Notes: generated by a model from the sequence alone, not told the origin. DNA of 64,000 bases from an uncultured Clostridia bacterium (GCA_947631575.1 CANRLW010000001.1:1-64000), one strand, 5' to 3'. Positions 38,965 to 48,279 are shown, numbered from the stretch's first letter. Numbers and translations are program-made.

Positions 38965-39822
38965 ATGAAGAACATAACTCAGTATATCAAGTATTTTTTG
39001 TGTGGTATAGTTTTCGGAACTGCAAACGTTATCCCCGGAGTCAGCGGCGGAACAATGCTCGTTATTTTCGGTATCTTTGACAGGCTGACCGAATCTGTGT
39101 CAGGAATAAAGAAGATTGTAAAGAATTTACCGTTTCTTATAACTTTCGCTTTGGGTGCAGGAGCAGGCATACTTGTTTCCGCAAAGGTCATTTCTTCGAT
39201 GTTCGAGATGTTCGCCGTACAGACAAATATGTTCTTTATCGGGCTTATTCTCGGCGGTGTTCCGCTTATTTACAAAATAGGCACTTCCGAAAAAAAGGTA
39301 AAGCCCTTTTGCATTCTGCCTTTTATAATAGCAATGGCGGTAGTTATAGGGCTTTCTGTTCTGGATAGGCTCAAAATCTTCTCGCTCGGCGTTGAAAATG
39401 AAATTACCGGCTTTGATCTTGTGTTTACGATAAAAATAATGTGCTGTGCGGCTATTGCTGCAATAACTATGATAATTCCCGGAATTTCCGGCTCGTTTGT
39501 CATGATGCTGCTCGGAGTTTATGAAACAATAATCGGCGCGGTAAAAGATCTGAATATGTGGGTGCTTGTGCCTTTTGCAATAAGCGCCGTTATAGGTATA
39601 ATGGTCGGCGCAAAGCTTATATCAATGCTTATAAATAAAAACAGACTTATGGTATATTCAGCGCTAATGGGGCTTGTTATAGGCTCGGTCTATGCAATTC
39701 TCCCCGAAGGTTTCGGATTTAACCTAACTACCGGATACGGCTTTGTCTGCCTTATCTTCGGAGTTATAGTTTCCGTGCTTATAGAGAAGATAGGTAAGAC
39801 CGACGCGGCAGACACTCATTAA
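38965..39822 (+). CDS. DUF368 membrane protein (PopT-like polyprenyl-phosphate transporter family)
   Basis: FGTANVIPGVSGGTMLVIFGIFDRL and IPGISGSFVMMLLGVYE. Confidence 0.9.
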   Translation: MKNITQYIKYFLCGIVFGTANVIPGVSGGTMLVIFGIFDRLTESVSGIKKIVKNLPFLITFALGAGAGILVSAKVISSMFEMFAVQTNMFFIGLILGGVPLIYKIGTSEKKVKPFCILPFIIAMAVVIGLSVLDRLKIFSLGVENEITGFDLVFTIKIMCCAAIAAITMIIPGISGSFVMMLLGVYETIIGAVKDLNMWVLVPFAISAVIGIMVGAKLISMLINKNRLMVYSALMGLVIGSVYAILPEGFGFNLTTGYGFVCLIFGVIVSVLIEKIGKTDAADTH

Positions 39823-39847
39823 AAACTAAAAACTTTTTCGGTATATT

Positions 39848-39900
39848 AAAACCACTTTATGACAATAATACTTGTACAGTTTATTGTCGGGGGTGGTTTT
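39848..39900 (+). promoter_or_regulatory. Two-part hairpin overlapping the sigG ribosome-binding site (alternatively a terminator)
   Basis: AAAACCAC/GTGGTTTT and GACAATAA/TTATTGTC enclosing SD-like GGGGGTGG just before TTG start at 39902. Confidence 0.6.
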
Positions 39901-39901
39901 T

Positions 39902-40672
39902 TTGTACTATAACAAAGTTGAGATTAGCGGCGTAAACACGAGCAAGCTCAAAGTTCTCAAAGAAACGGAGAAAACAGAGCTGCTGAAAAAGATAAAGCAG
40001 GGAGACATGAACGCCAGAGAGGAGCTTATTCGCGGAAATCTAAGGCTTGTTCTCAGTGTTATACAGCGCTTTACAAACCGCGGAGAAAGCGCTGACGATC
40101 TGTTTCAAGTCGGCTGTATAGGGCTTATAAAGGCTATAGACAATTTCGACATTTCCCAACAAGTAAGGTTTTCCACTTATGCTGTTCCTATGATAATGGG
40201 TGAACTCAGGCGTTATCTTCGGGACAACGCCTCTGTAAGAGTGAGCCGCTCAATGCGAGACCTTGCATACAAGGCTATGCAGGCAAAGGAAAAGCTCACT
40301 GTTCAGAACGGACGTGAGCCTAAAATAGAAGAAATAGCAAAAGAAATCGGCGCTCCGAGAAAAAATGTTGTTATTGCTCTCGAGGCGATAAGCGAGCCTA
40401 TTTCTCTTTACGAGCCCGTATTTTCCGAGTCGGGAGATACTATTTATGTCCTCGATCAAATAGGCGACCATAACGACGATATGAACTGGCTGAATGAAAT
40501 ATCACTAAAAGAGGCAATTGCACAGCTCGGAAAGCGTGAAAAGCGCATTTTAAATCTTCGTTTTTTCAGAGGAAAGACGCAGGTCGAAGTTGCAAAGGAA
40601 ATAGGCATAAGTCAGGCGCAGGTGTCGCGTCTTGAAAAAGGCGCGCTCGATAAGATCAAGAATAGGATCTAA
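39902..40672 (+). CDS. sigG: RNA polymerase sporulation sigma factor SigG
   Basis: NKVEISGVNTSKLKVLKE, GNLRLVLSVIQRFTNRGE, RFFRGKTQVEVAKEIGISQAQVSRLEK; TTG start. Confidence 0.93.
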   Translation: MYYNKVEISGVNTSKLKVLKETEKTELLKKIKQGDMNAREELIRGNLRLVLSVIQRFTNRGESADDLFQVGCIGLIKAIDNFDISQQVRFSTYAVPMIMGELRRYLRDNASVRVSRSMRDLAYKAMQAKEKLTVQNGREPKIEEIAKEIGAPRKNVVIALEAISEPISLYEPVFSESGDTIYVLDQIGDHNDDMNWLNEISLKEAIAQLGKREKRILNLRFFRGKTQVEVAKEIGISQAQVSRLEKGALDKIKNRI

Positions 40673-40713
40673 CCGCATTATATCAAGTTTTTTCCTAAGT
40701 TCGAAAATTTTTC

Positions 40714-40742
40714 TTGACAAATATCCGTTTTTGTTGTATAAT
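40714..40742 (+). promoter_or_regulatory. sigma-A type promoter of the accessory island
   Basis: TTGACA (40714-40719), 17 nt, TATAAT (40737-40742). Confidence 0.85.
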
Positions 40743-40832
40743 ATACTAAATAAACAGTTTCTATAGTATAGTATATTTAACGTTAAGCTTGTTGTTACAG
40801 GTCTATCAGCATTAAAGAAAGGATCTGAAAAA

Positions 40833-42200
40833 ATGAACAACGATCATATATTCAGGGGAAAATTATATCGCGATATAAAAACAGCAATCGAACAATGCAA
40901 GGTGACCTTTGTCACAGGTCCCGCAAAATGCGGTAAAACCGTATGTTTAAAGCAGCTTGCGGCTGATTTGCCGAACGCCGTTTATGTAAATATAAAGACC
41001 GATTTTTCTTCCGACAAGGATAAATCCGAGTTCATGAAAAAGATAGTAAAGGATATGTCAGAAGGCGGAGATAAAATTTACCTTTTAGATGATGTATTAA
41101 AAATGCCTCATGCCGATATAGAGATATTCAGAACTGACGCCCCGTTTTCCGCAATTTCAAACATAAAGACTCGCGTTGTGTTTGCCGACAGCAATTCAAA
41201 GGTTCTTGAATTTATCGCTCACATCGGTTTCGGGGGATTTTCGGCGTTTGTAAGAGAGAGCTTTTTAAGCTATCCACAGTGGCTTGAATACAGAGAAACG
41301 ACAGAAGTTTCAGAGGAAACCTATCTTGATTTTCTTTTTAATGTCGGGGAATTTTACTCGAGCTTTAAAGGTACAAAAGAATACCTTCAAGATCATCTCA
41401 ATGAAACGCGCGCGCTTTATAACAGCGATATTGAGTACATAATAAAAGATAATATCGAAAACTTAGATGTTGAAATGCTGCTGAATGTGCTCTATGCTTA
41501 TCTTATCGTCATAAACAGCGATATCGAGCGGTTTTCGGAAATGCTCGCACAGAATTTCGGCGTTGATGATAATGATACAAAAGACCTGCAAATAAAAATT
41601 GCAGAAACATTAAGCAAGCGCCGCAGAGCCTTTTTTGAAATGTCGCCCTACGACCGAAAGCGTTCTATAGTATTTTTATATCATCTCAGGTTTATAACCT
41701 TGGCTTTTGTATCGGAGCAATTATTTGTTTGTGGGGATTTTAGCTTTGAATTAAAAACGGCAAATGACTTTTTAAGAGAACACAGCGAACTGTATTTAAA
41801 GCCCGATATCTTTTTGGATATGAGGCTGACAATAAATCATCCCATGTTCTGTTTTGATCTGTTTGAAAAACTTATAGGCAGACCGATAAAGAAAATGCCG
41901 ACAGAATTGCTTTGCGTTATTGTCGAACATCATTTGAGAGGTGTGCTTTCCGAAGACTACTGCTTTATTTATCGCGACAGCACCGGCAATGAAATCAGCC
42001 GCGTCAATTTAACTGAAGAGGCAATAGAAATGTCATTATCGGAAAGTGGAGCCGAAAAACTTAATTTACTTCCCGAAAGCTATAAAAAAATCCTGCTCAC
42101 AAGGGATATTTCCTCAGATGAAAACGGAATAGAACGTATTCCGTATTATAAGTATATTTATGATGTTACAAACTTTATCGATCGGTTCGGGAGAATCTGA
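40833..42200 (+). CDS. P-loop ATPase (AAA_14/DUF4143-like)
   Basis: Walker A GPAKCGKT, Walker B KIYLLDDV; SD aaagaaaggatc before ATG. Confidence 0.7.
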   Translation: MNNDHIFRGKLYRDIKTAIEQCKVTFVTGPAKCGKTVCLKQLAADLPNAVYVNIKTDFSSDKDKSEFMKKIVKDMSEGGDKIYLLDDVLKMPHADIEIFRTDAPFSAISNIKTRVVFADSNSKVLEFIAHIGFGGFSAFVRESFLSYPQWLEYRETTEVSEETYLDFLFNVGEFYSSFKGTKEYLQDHLNETRALYNSDIEYIIKDNIENLDVEMLLNVLYAYLIVINSDIERFSEMLAQNFGVDDNDTKDLQIKIAETLSKRRRAFFEMSPYDRKRSIVFLYHLRFITLAFVSEQLFVCGDFSFELKTANDFLREHSELYLKPDIFLDMRLTINHPMFCFDLFEKLIGRPIKKMPTELLCVIVEHHLRGVLSEDYCFIYRDSTGNEISRVNLTEEAIEMSLSESGAEKLNLLPESYKKILLTRDISSDENGIERIPYYKYIYDVTNFIDRFGRI

Positions 42201-42264
42201 TAGCCTTTTAGACCGAACGAGCGAATTATTAAAGTCAATAACTTTTAATGAAAGGAGGACGACT

Positions 42265-43200
42265 GTGGATTATCGCAGAAGATACAATCTGACGGTTGAT
42301 GAAAATTTATTTGTCGCAAAACGGAATATTGTCGACAATATCTGGAAAATCGCATTGATAGAGGGCCTTAGCCTTGGCTATCCCGAAACTTATGCAATTT
42401 ATAACGGTATGTCTGTGGCAAATAAAACAGTAGACGAAATAATAGCCGTCAACAATTTAAAGCACGCCTGGCAGTTTATTTTCGACACCGTAGATTATCC
42501 GACAGATTTTGATTACATATGTAAACTGAACGGTTATGTAGGCGATGGAAAACTGTTTTATAAAGCGGGGCAATTGCGTAATGTTCCGGTTTCTATCCGC
42601 GGAACTATTTGGAAACCCGATTATCCAGATGAATTCAAGATAAAAGAAAGCCTTAGAAACATAATGAGTACAGAAAACCCGACAGAGCGCTGTATAACGC
42701 TTATGCTCTATTGCATGCGCGCACAGATGTTTTCGGGCGGAAACAACAGCACAGCAATTCTTGCGGCAAACCATGAGATGATAAGAAACGGCTGCGGTAT
42801 CATTTCCGTGCCTGTTGAGCGTCAGACGGAATTTTCAGAGCGCCTGATCAAATTTTATGAATCGAACGAAATGTCAGCTCTTAAACAGTTCGTATATAAC
42901 TTTTGCATTGACGGAATTGATTTAGAGACGCAAAGAAAACATGATAAAAAACAATTATCTTTAAGGAGGAAAACAATGACCTTTAACAGAAAGAAATTCA
43001 ATTTTCCCGTTCCCAAGGAAGTCGAAAACGCAATAACGGAGCTTGAAAAAGCTGTTCTGTCAAATTCATCTGATTTGGACATTTACCTTGATTGGTTTAA
43101 ACAGTGCGTCCGCTCGGGCACGGGCGGGGAAGACGGAATGACAGACGAACAGGCGGACGAGGTCTTGCATTATTATTACAATAGGCAATATCTGAAATGA
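42265..43200 (+). CDS. Fic-fold domain protein with degenerate catalytic motif
   Basis: SD aaaggagg then GTG 42265; inhibitory-helix-like ALIEGLSLGYPETYAIYNG; MFSGGNNSTA in place of PF(x)DGNGRTA. Confidence 0.65.
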   Translation: MDYRRRYNLTVDENLFVAKRNIVDNIWKIALIEGLSLGYPETYAIYNGMSVANKTVDEIIAVNNLKHAWQFIFDTVDYPTDFDYICKLNGYVGDGKLFYKAGQLRNVPVSIRGTIWKPDYPDEFKIKESLRNIMSTENPTERCITLMLYCMRAQMFSGGNNSTAILAANHEMIRNGCGIISVPVERQTEFSERLIKFYESNEMSALKQFVYNFCIDGIDLETQRKHDKKQLSLRRKTMTFNRKKFNFPVPKEVENAITELEKAVLSNSSDLDIYLDWFKQCVRSGTGGEDGMTDEQADEVLHYYYNRQYLK

Positions 43201-43249
43201 ATTTCAGAAAGGGGCAATTTAAATTCCGGTCGATAGAAATGGTGTAATT

Positions 43250-43339
43250 TTGGATAAAAGAGACTCATTTGAGACATTTAAAAGCAATATTTGCCATTTG
43301 GTAAAGGACATGGGGGAACTTGACTTTAGTGAATACTGA
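43250..43339 (+). pseudogene. Truncated small accessory/TA-associated ORF remnant
   Basis: LDKRDSFETFKSNICHLVKDMGELDFSEY*, resembles the N-terminus of a longer small-protein family. Confidence 0.4.
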
Positions 43340-43377
43340 TCGTGCGCAACACAATCAATACATAGGAGGTTTTTAAA

Positions 43378-43815
43378 ATAAGTTTTTACGTTGCGAATGT
43401 TGGGGAAGTAATCATAAAGCCCGAATTCAGAGAGGATTTCGGTTATTTCTTTGAGGAAAGATATTTAGCGGTAAATAACCCGCTGTTAAAGAAATTTATT
43501 GTTGACAATATTCTGCCGGATATTGATGAGATAAAATATGATAAAATGCATGTGTTCGGTGATGGCGAGTATGACGATTATAATTCGTGGGAACCGCTCA
43601 GAGGCTGGGTGCATGATAACAATAAAGAAACGTGGCGGGGAAAATATAAAACGTCTTATGACAAAGAAACAGGCAGATTTACTTACGGCATTTGCTATAA
43701 TCAGCGCAGAGGCATTTGGTGGGCAATAACCGAATTTATTTATGACATTTTGCCCGAGCTTTCCGAGCAAGAGCTGTTTCATGACGAATGGGACGAAGAT
43801 ATGCATATTGTATAA
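43378..43815 (+). CDS. Hypothetical protein with apparent ATA start (or start-codon-mutated gene)
   Basis: SD AGGAGG (43364-43369), 8 nt, ATA AGT TTT TAC GTT...; 145-codon open frame; no ATG/GTG/TTG before 43546. Confidence 0.55.
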   Translation: MSFYVANVGEVIIKPEFREDFGYFFEERYLAVNNPLLKKFIVDNILPDIDEIKYDKMHVFGDGEYDDYNSWEPLRGWVHDNNKETWRGKYKTSYDKETGRFTYGICYNQRRGIWWAITEFIYDILPELSEQELFHDEWDEDMHIV

Positions 43816-43828
43816 AAAGTCAAATCTC

Positions 43829-43931
43829 AGACTGTAGAGAAAGCCCCAGATACGATAAAGCGGTACTGCGGCTAGGCTTTGTACCTGCCACAGTACCGCT
43901 GACAAAGTAGATGGGGCTTTATATACAGTCT
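43829..43931. repeat. Long imperfect palindrome / structured element
   Basis: AGACTGTA/TACAGTCT, AAAGCCCCA/TGGGGCTTT, AGCGGTACTGcGG/CCaCAGTACCGCT nested. Confidence 0.85.
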
Positions 43932-43935
43932 GTTG

Positions 43936-44643
43936 CTAGTTGCACACTTTTTCGAGTTCTTCCCTGAGTTGTTTTATAATGCGCTTTTCAAGCCTTGAGA
44001 TATAGCTTTGAGATATTCCTATCTCGTCGGCAACTTCTTTTTGCGTTTTTTCCTTACAGCCGTTCAGTCCAAAGCGCATTTCCATTATTTTCTTTTCCCG
44101 CGCTCCTAGGTGGTCTACCGCCTCGTGCAGAAGTTGTTTTTCAACTTCGTCTTCTATGTGTGAATTAACGCAGTCACTTTCCGTTCCGAGAACGTCCGAC
44201 AAAAGCAGTTCGTTTCCGTCCCAGTCAACATTCAGCGGCTCGTCAATTGAAACATCATAGCGGTATTGACTGTATTTGCGCAAAAACATAAGTATCTCAT
44301 TTTCTATACATCTCGAGGCGTATGTGGCGAGCTTTATGTTCTTGTCCTTACTAAAGGTGCTGACGGCTTTTATAAGCCCCACAGTCCCGATAGAAGTGAG
44401 GTCTTCGAGCCATATGCCCGTATTCTCAAACTTTTTCGCTATGTATACTACCAGTCTCAGATTGTGGATAATTAGCGTATCTCTTGCTTTTTCAAAATCC
44501 GTGTCAAGCATTTCGAGAGCTTTTTCTTCTTCCTCTTTTGAAAGCGGCGGGGGAAGTTGCTCCGAGCTGCTTATATAGTGAACATAGTTCTTTTTTCTGC
44601 GGCTGAAAAAGCCGAGCAGTTTCTTGAATAATTTCTTTAGCAT
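43936..44643 (-). CDS. sigE: RNA polymerase sporulation sigma factor SigE
   Basis: [52 protein letters not shown]-like; N-terminal pro-sequence. Confidence 0.95.
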   Translation of the reverse strand: MLKKLFKKLLGFFSRRKKNYVHYISSSEQLPPPLSKEEEEKALEMLDTDFEKARDTLIIHNLRLVVYIAKKFENTGIWLEDLTSIGTVGLIKAVSTFSKDKNIKLATYASRCIENEILMFLRKYSQYRYDVSIDEPLNVDWDGNELLLSDVLGTESDCVNSHIEDEVEKQLLHEAVDHLGAREKKIMEMRFGLNGCKEKTQKEVADEIGISQSYISRLEKRIIKQLREELEKVCN

Positions 44644-44654
44644 AACTGTTCCCC

Positions 44655-45485
44655 CTATAATGAAATTATCTCGGGATCGAAAACGCAGTCGATATCTTCG
44701 CCGAGTTTTTTCTTTGAAACACCGACAAGAGCGTTGGTGTTTTTCCCGTTTATATAGATACTTTTTGCTTTGAATATCGGCAGAAGTGTTTCGTCCGAAA
44801 CTGTGTTCAAAGGTATAAGACGTATTTTTTCTACAGCTTTTCCCATAAAATAATCCTTTATGCTTTGCGGAACAATTTCCGCTATCTTTTCAAATTCGCA
44901 TATTATAACGGGCGTTCCCGAAAACAGATCTTTCGCCCCGCAGCCCGTATCACAAAGCCCTCTTAGCGCAGCTTTGCCGTTTTCGGCGGTAATTTTAACT
45001 TCGCATATTTTCTTGTGGTGCGAAAGCCTGCCCGAAATCAGCTTTATAAGTTTTATCAGGAAAAACGCCGCGGCGGTAAAAGCAATAATTGCCGCAATAG
45101 GAATGTCAAAATAGAAAACTCCGTTTTCGTAGATCATTCCTATCGGCGAAAATAGCGCCCAGAGCGCGTTTATAACTCCCGCGAAAATAAAGTTCACCAG
45201 CAGAAAAAACAAAGCGCATACCGCAAAGTCCGCGGGCTTTTGTTTTCCAAATGCAATAAGCGTCATTGCCGCCCCGAGTAGTATTTTGTAAATAAGCGAA
45301 ACGACTAAATTCAGCGTCGGAAGGAGAATAACAAGCGAGCCGAAAGCCCCTATAAGCGCCGCTAAAACAAGCTTTTTACGGGAAACGCCGCGCTTTAATA
45401 TCAAAGCCGTCGCATAAAGCAAAAGGAAATTTATGTATAGGTTAAGAGCAATAAGAACGTCGGCATAAATTACCACGGTCTTCAC
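44655..45485 (-). CDS. spoIIGA: Sporulation sigma-E processing peptidase SpoIIGA
   Basis: [46 protein letters not shown]; upstream of sigE; GTG start. Confidence 0.92.
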   Translation of the reverse strand: MKTVVIYADVLIALNLYINFLLLYATALILKRGVSRKKLVLAALIGAFGSLVILLPTLNLVVSLIYKILLGAAMTLIAFGKQKPADFAVCALFFLLVNFIFAGVINALWALFSPIGMIYENGVFYFDIPIAAIIAFTAAAFFLIKLIKLISGRLSHHKKICEVKITAENGKAALRGLCDTGCGAKDLFSGTPVIICEFEKIAEIVPQSIKDYFMGKAVEKIRLIPLNTVSDETLLPIFKAKSIYINGKNTNALVGVSKKKLGEDIDCVFDPEIISL

Positions 45486-45631
45486 CTCGCTTGTACTTAT
45501 TATACAGCCTTTTACTCGCGATTTATGCCGAATTTGCCTGTCGTATATAGGTTTTTTGCCACGAAAATAAAAAAACACGCGCGAAAAAAATCGCGCGCTG
45601 GCATGAACAGATGTGGCATTATCAACAACAA

Positions 45632-45670
45632 AAATAAGCGCCTTGCAGCTTTTTGCAAGACGCTTTGTTT
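45632..45670 (-). terminator. Rho-independent terminator of the GT2-GtrA gene
   Basis: Minus strand AAAGCGTCTTGCA-aaaagc-TGCAAGGCGCTT ATTTTTGTT. Confidence 0.75.
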
Positions 45671-45671
45671 A

Positions 45672-46730
45672 TTATTTATAGACCCAGTCACGTTGGATCG
45701 CAAAGCTGAAGAAGAACAGTATCGTGTCGATTACCACCTTTATTAGCGACTGCCAGCCGCTGCTCTGAGCGCCGAAAAGCATTGACAGTCCGTTTACCAG
45801 CAAGAACGACACCAAAAGCTGTCCTGCCGCCAGAATATAGTATCTCACAATACTTTTCTTTACCGATTGCTTTGATTGGAAAACGCCGCGCTGGTTTGCA
45901 AAATAGTTTGTGAGCGAGGAGATAATTCTCGCTATCGCCGTCGCCGTAAACACTCTGAACGTTTCGTTTTCCCCGAAAACGGGAATAGCCAGCAGATTTA
46001 TCAGCGTAAACAGCCCTATGTCAATAAGCGAGCATATAAGCGAGCTTGCGGCATATTTCAGGATTATCGCGTAAATTTTTATCGAGTCGGTGAGGGGATT
46101 GAAGTGCGTGCCCGAATTATTGTCGGAATATATCGTTGATATGGTTTCCTCTTCAAATTCAAGCGATGCCTTCTTCATTTCGAGCAGCATATTCGTTTCA
46201 TATTCAAATCTTTCTCCGCTTATCTTGCAAAGCAGAGGAAGATAATTTGTCGGAATAGCTCTCAGTCCCGTTTGAGTATCGGTTATCTTTATTCCGCAGA
46301 CAAGCCTGAAAACAATGCGCGTCATATTATTTCCGAATTTGCTTTTCGGGGGAACATTGTCCTGCTTGAAATCCCTTGCACCGAGAACAGCTTTTTTGTC
46401 TTTCGCCATTCTTTCCGCGCACCGCATAATGTCCTCGGGCGTGTGCTGACCGTCGTCGTCAGTCGTTACAACTCCGTCGCAGTCGGGAAAATTCTTTAAA
46501 ACATATTCAAATCCCGTTTTAAGTCCGCGCCCTTTTCCTTTGTTTACTTCATGTCGTAGCAAAATGCATTCGGGGATTTTCTCTATCCTTTTGAAAATAT
46601 CTGCACATTCCGCTTTACTTCCGTCGTCAATTATAATGATGTCCTTAAAACCCTTTTGGGAAAGACCGTCGATGACTTCAAATATTTTTTCTTTGGGATT
46701 AAATGTCGGGATTATAACAGGAACATTCAT
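45672..46730 (-). CDS. Family 2 glycosyltransferase fused to GtrA-like membrane domain
   Basis: VPVIIPTFNPKEKIFEVID, VTTDDDGQHTPEDI; C-terminal four-TM GtrA region. Confidence 0.9.
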   Translation of the reverse strand: MNVPVIIPTFNPKEKIFEVIDGLSQKGFKDIIIIDDGSKAECADIFKRIEKIPECILLRHEVNKGKGRGLKTGFEYVLKNFPDCDGVVTTDDDGQHTPEDIMRCAERMAKDKKAVLGARDFKQDNVPPKSKFGNNMTRIVFRLVCGIKITDTQTGLRAIPTNYLPLLCKISGERFEYETNMLLEMKKASLEFEEETISTIYSDNNSGTHFNPLTDSIKIYAIILKYAASSLICSLIDIGLFTLINLLAIPVFGENETFRVFTATAIARIISSLTNYFANQRGVFQSKQSVKKSIVRYYILAAGQLLVSFLLVNGLSMLFGAQSSGWQSLIKVVIDTILFFFSFAIQRDWVYK

Positions 46731-46800
46731 TTTTCCAATACCTTCTGTCAATTATTGTTCTGTAGTTTTGGTATGTCAGCATTTAAAATTTGAACAATTT

Positions 46801-48018
46801 TTAGTTCTGCTCAAGATATTTCATCATTCCTTCTGCGGCTCTCTTAGCCTCTTCTACCGCATGTACGACAGTGTGCGCGCCTTGAACAACGTCGCCTGCC
46901 GCAAATACGCCCGGAACTGTCGTCATACAGTTTTCGTCGGTTATTAGCAGACCCTTTTCATTTGCCTGAAGTCCGGGAGTTGTAAGTATAAGCTTGTTCT
47001 TAGGACCATTACTTATAGATATAACAGTAGAGTCTACTTCTACCTGTTCAAGCCCGTCCTCGTATCCTGTGACCTTGTTGTTTTCGTCAAGAATAGCCGT
47101 GCGGAAAACAGGACCCTTTTCGGTGATTTCCATAATCTCCTTGCCGAAGATCATTTCCGCGCCTTCCATTGTCGCATATTCGACCTCGCGCGGGCTGGCG
47201 GTAATTCTCTTGCTCCTTGCGTAAAGCGTAACGCTCGTAGAGCCGTGCCTCAGTGCAACTCTCGCTACGTCCATTGCCGCGTTTCCTACACCGATTATTG
47301 CGACCTTTTCGCCGAGATCATAGCCGTTGGGGTTTACGAGATAGTCCATGCTGTAGTGAACGTTCGGAAGGCTCTCGCCCTTTATACCGAGAGTTTTCGA
47401 GCGCCATACGCCCGTTCCCGCAAAGACAGCCGAATATCCGTCTCTGAACAGATCGCTTATTTCAAGCGCGCCGCCTATCGTAGTATTCGGACGTATCTTA
47501 ACTCCTGTATCAAGGAGTTTTTTGGTGTAGCGGTCGCAGATAGAGCGGGGAAGACGGAAGTCGGGAATACCATAGCGAAGTACGCCGCCGATGCCGTCGC
47601 GTGCCTCAAAAATTGTTACGTCATATCCCTCGGCTATCATCTTAAATGCTACTGTTATGCCCGCAGGACCGCCGCCGATAACAGCGACTTTCTTTCCTTT
47701 CGGAGCTTTTTTCTCAATGGTCATGCTGTCGAAATAAGCGTCGGAAACAAATTTCTCTATGGCGTTGAAGTTTACGGGAACGCCCTTCTTTCCGAGAACG
47801 CAGTTTCCTCTGCACTGTTGGTCATAATCGCAGACGATAGAGCATACCAGTGACATAGGATTGTTTTCAAACAATATCTTTCCCGCTTCGCGCAGCTTAT
47901 TTTCCTTAAAAAGCTTTATGACCTGCGGGATACAGGTATGCACGGGGCAGCCCCTCTGGCACATAGGCACTTTACAGCCAAGACAGCGGTCGGCAGTTTC
48001 CTTTACATAAACGGACAT
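46801..48018 (-). CDS. NAD(P)-binding FeS/FAD oxidoreductase, GltD-like
   Basis: CLGCKVPMCQRGCPVHTCIP, AVIGGGPAGITVAFKM, GDVVQGAHTVVHAVEEAKRAAEGM. Confidence 0.9.
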   Translation of the reverse strand: MSVYVKETADRCLGCKVPMCQRGCPVHTCIPQVIKLFKENKLREAGKILFENNPMSLVCSIVCDYDQQCRGNCVLGKKGVPVNFNAIEKFVSDAYFDSMTIEKKAPKGKKVAVIGGGPAGITVAFKMIAEGYDVTIFEARDGIGGVLRYGIPDFRLPRSICDRYTKKLLDTGVKIRPNTTIGGALEISDLFRDGYSAVFAGTGVWRSKTLGIKGESLPNVHYSMDYLVNPNGYDLGEKVAIIGVGNAAMDVARVALRHGSTSVTLYARSKRITASPREVEYATMEGAEMIFGKEIMEITEKGPVFRTAILDENNKVTGYEDGLEQVEVDSTVISISNGPKNKLILTTPGLQANEKGLLITDENCMTTVPGVFAAGDVVQGAHTVVHAVEEAKRAAEGMMKYLEQN

Positions 48019-48250
48019 AGTGAAATACACTCCTTATTTTTTATTTCAACAGACGTACCACAAGTCAAATAGTCAACATTTTGAGATTTGACTTTACGTA
48101 CATTGAATTCATTTACATTTTAACATAAATAAAAAAAATAGTCAATAGCTTTTTATTTTACATCAAAAAAGGTTTAAATTTAAACTATACAATATATGAC
48201 ATTAAAAATTGTGAAAATATACAAAATTATTTTTGTTTTCTTTATGCTTA

Positions 48251-48279
48251 TTGACAAATTAATAAAAAAGAGCTATAAT
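48251..48279 (+). promoter_or_regulatory. sigma-A type promoter
   Basis: TTGACA (48251-48256), 17 nt, TATAAT (48274-48279). Confidence 0.85.
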
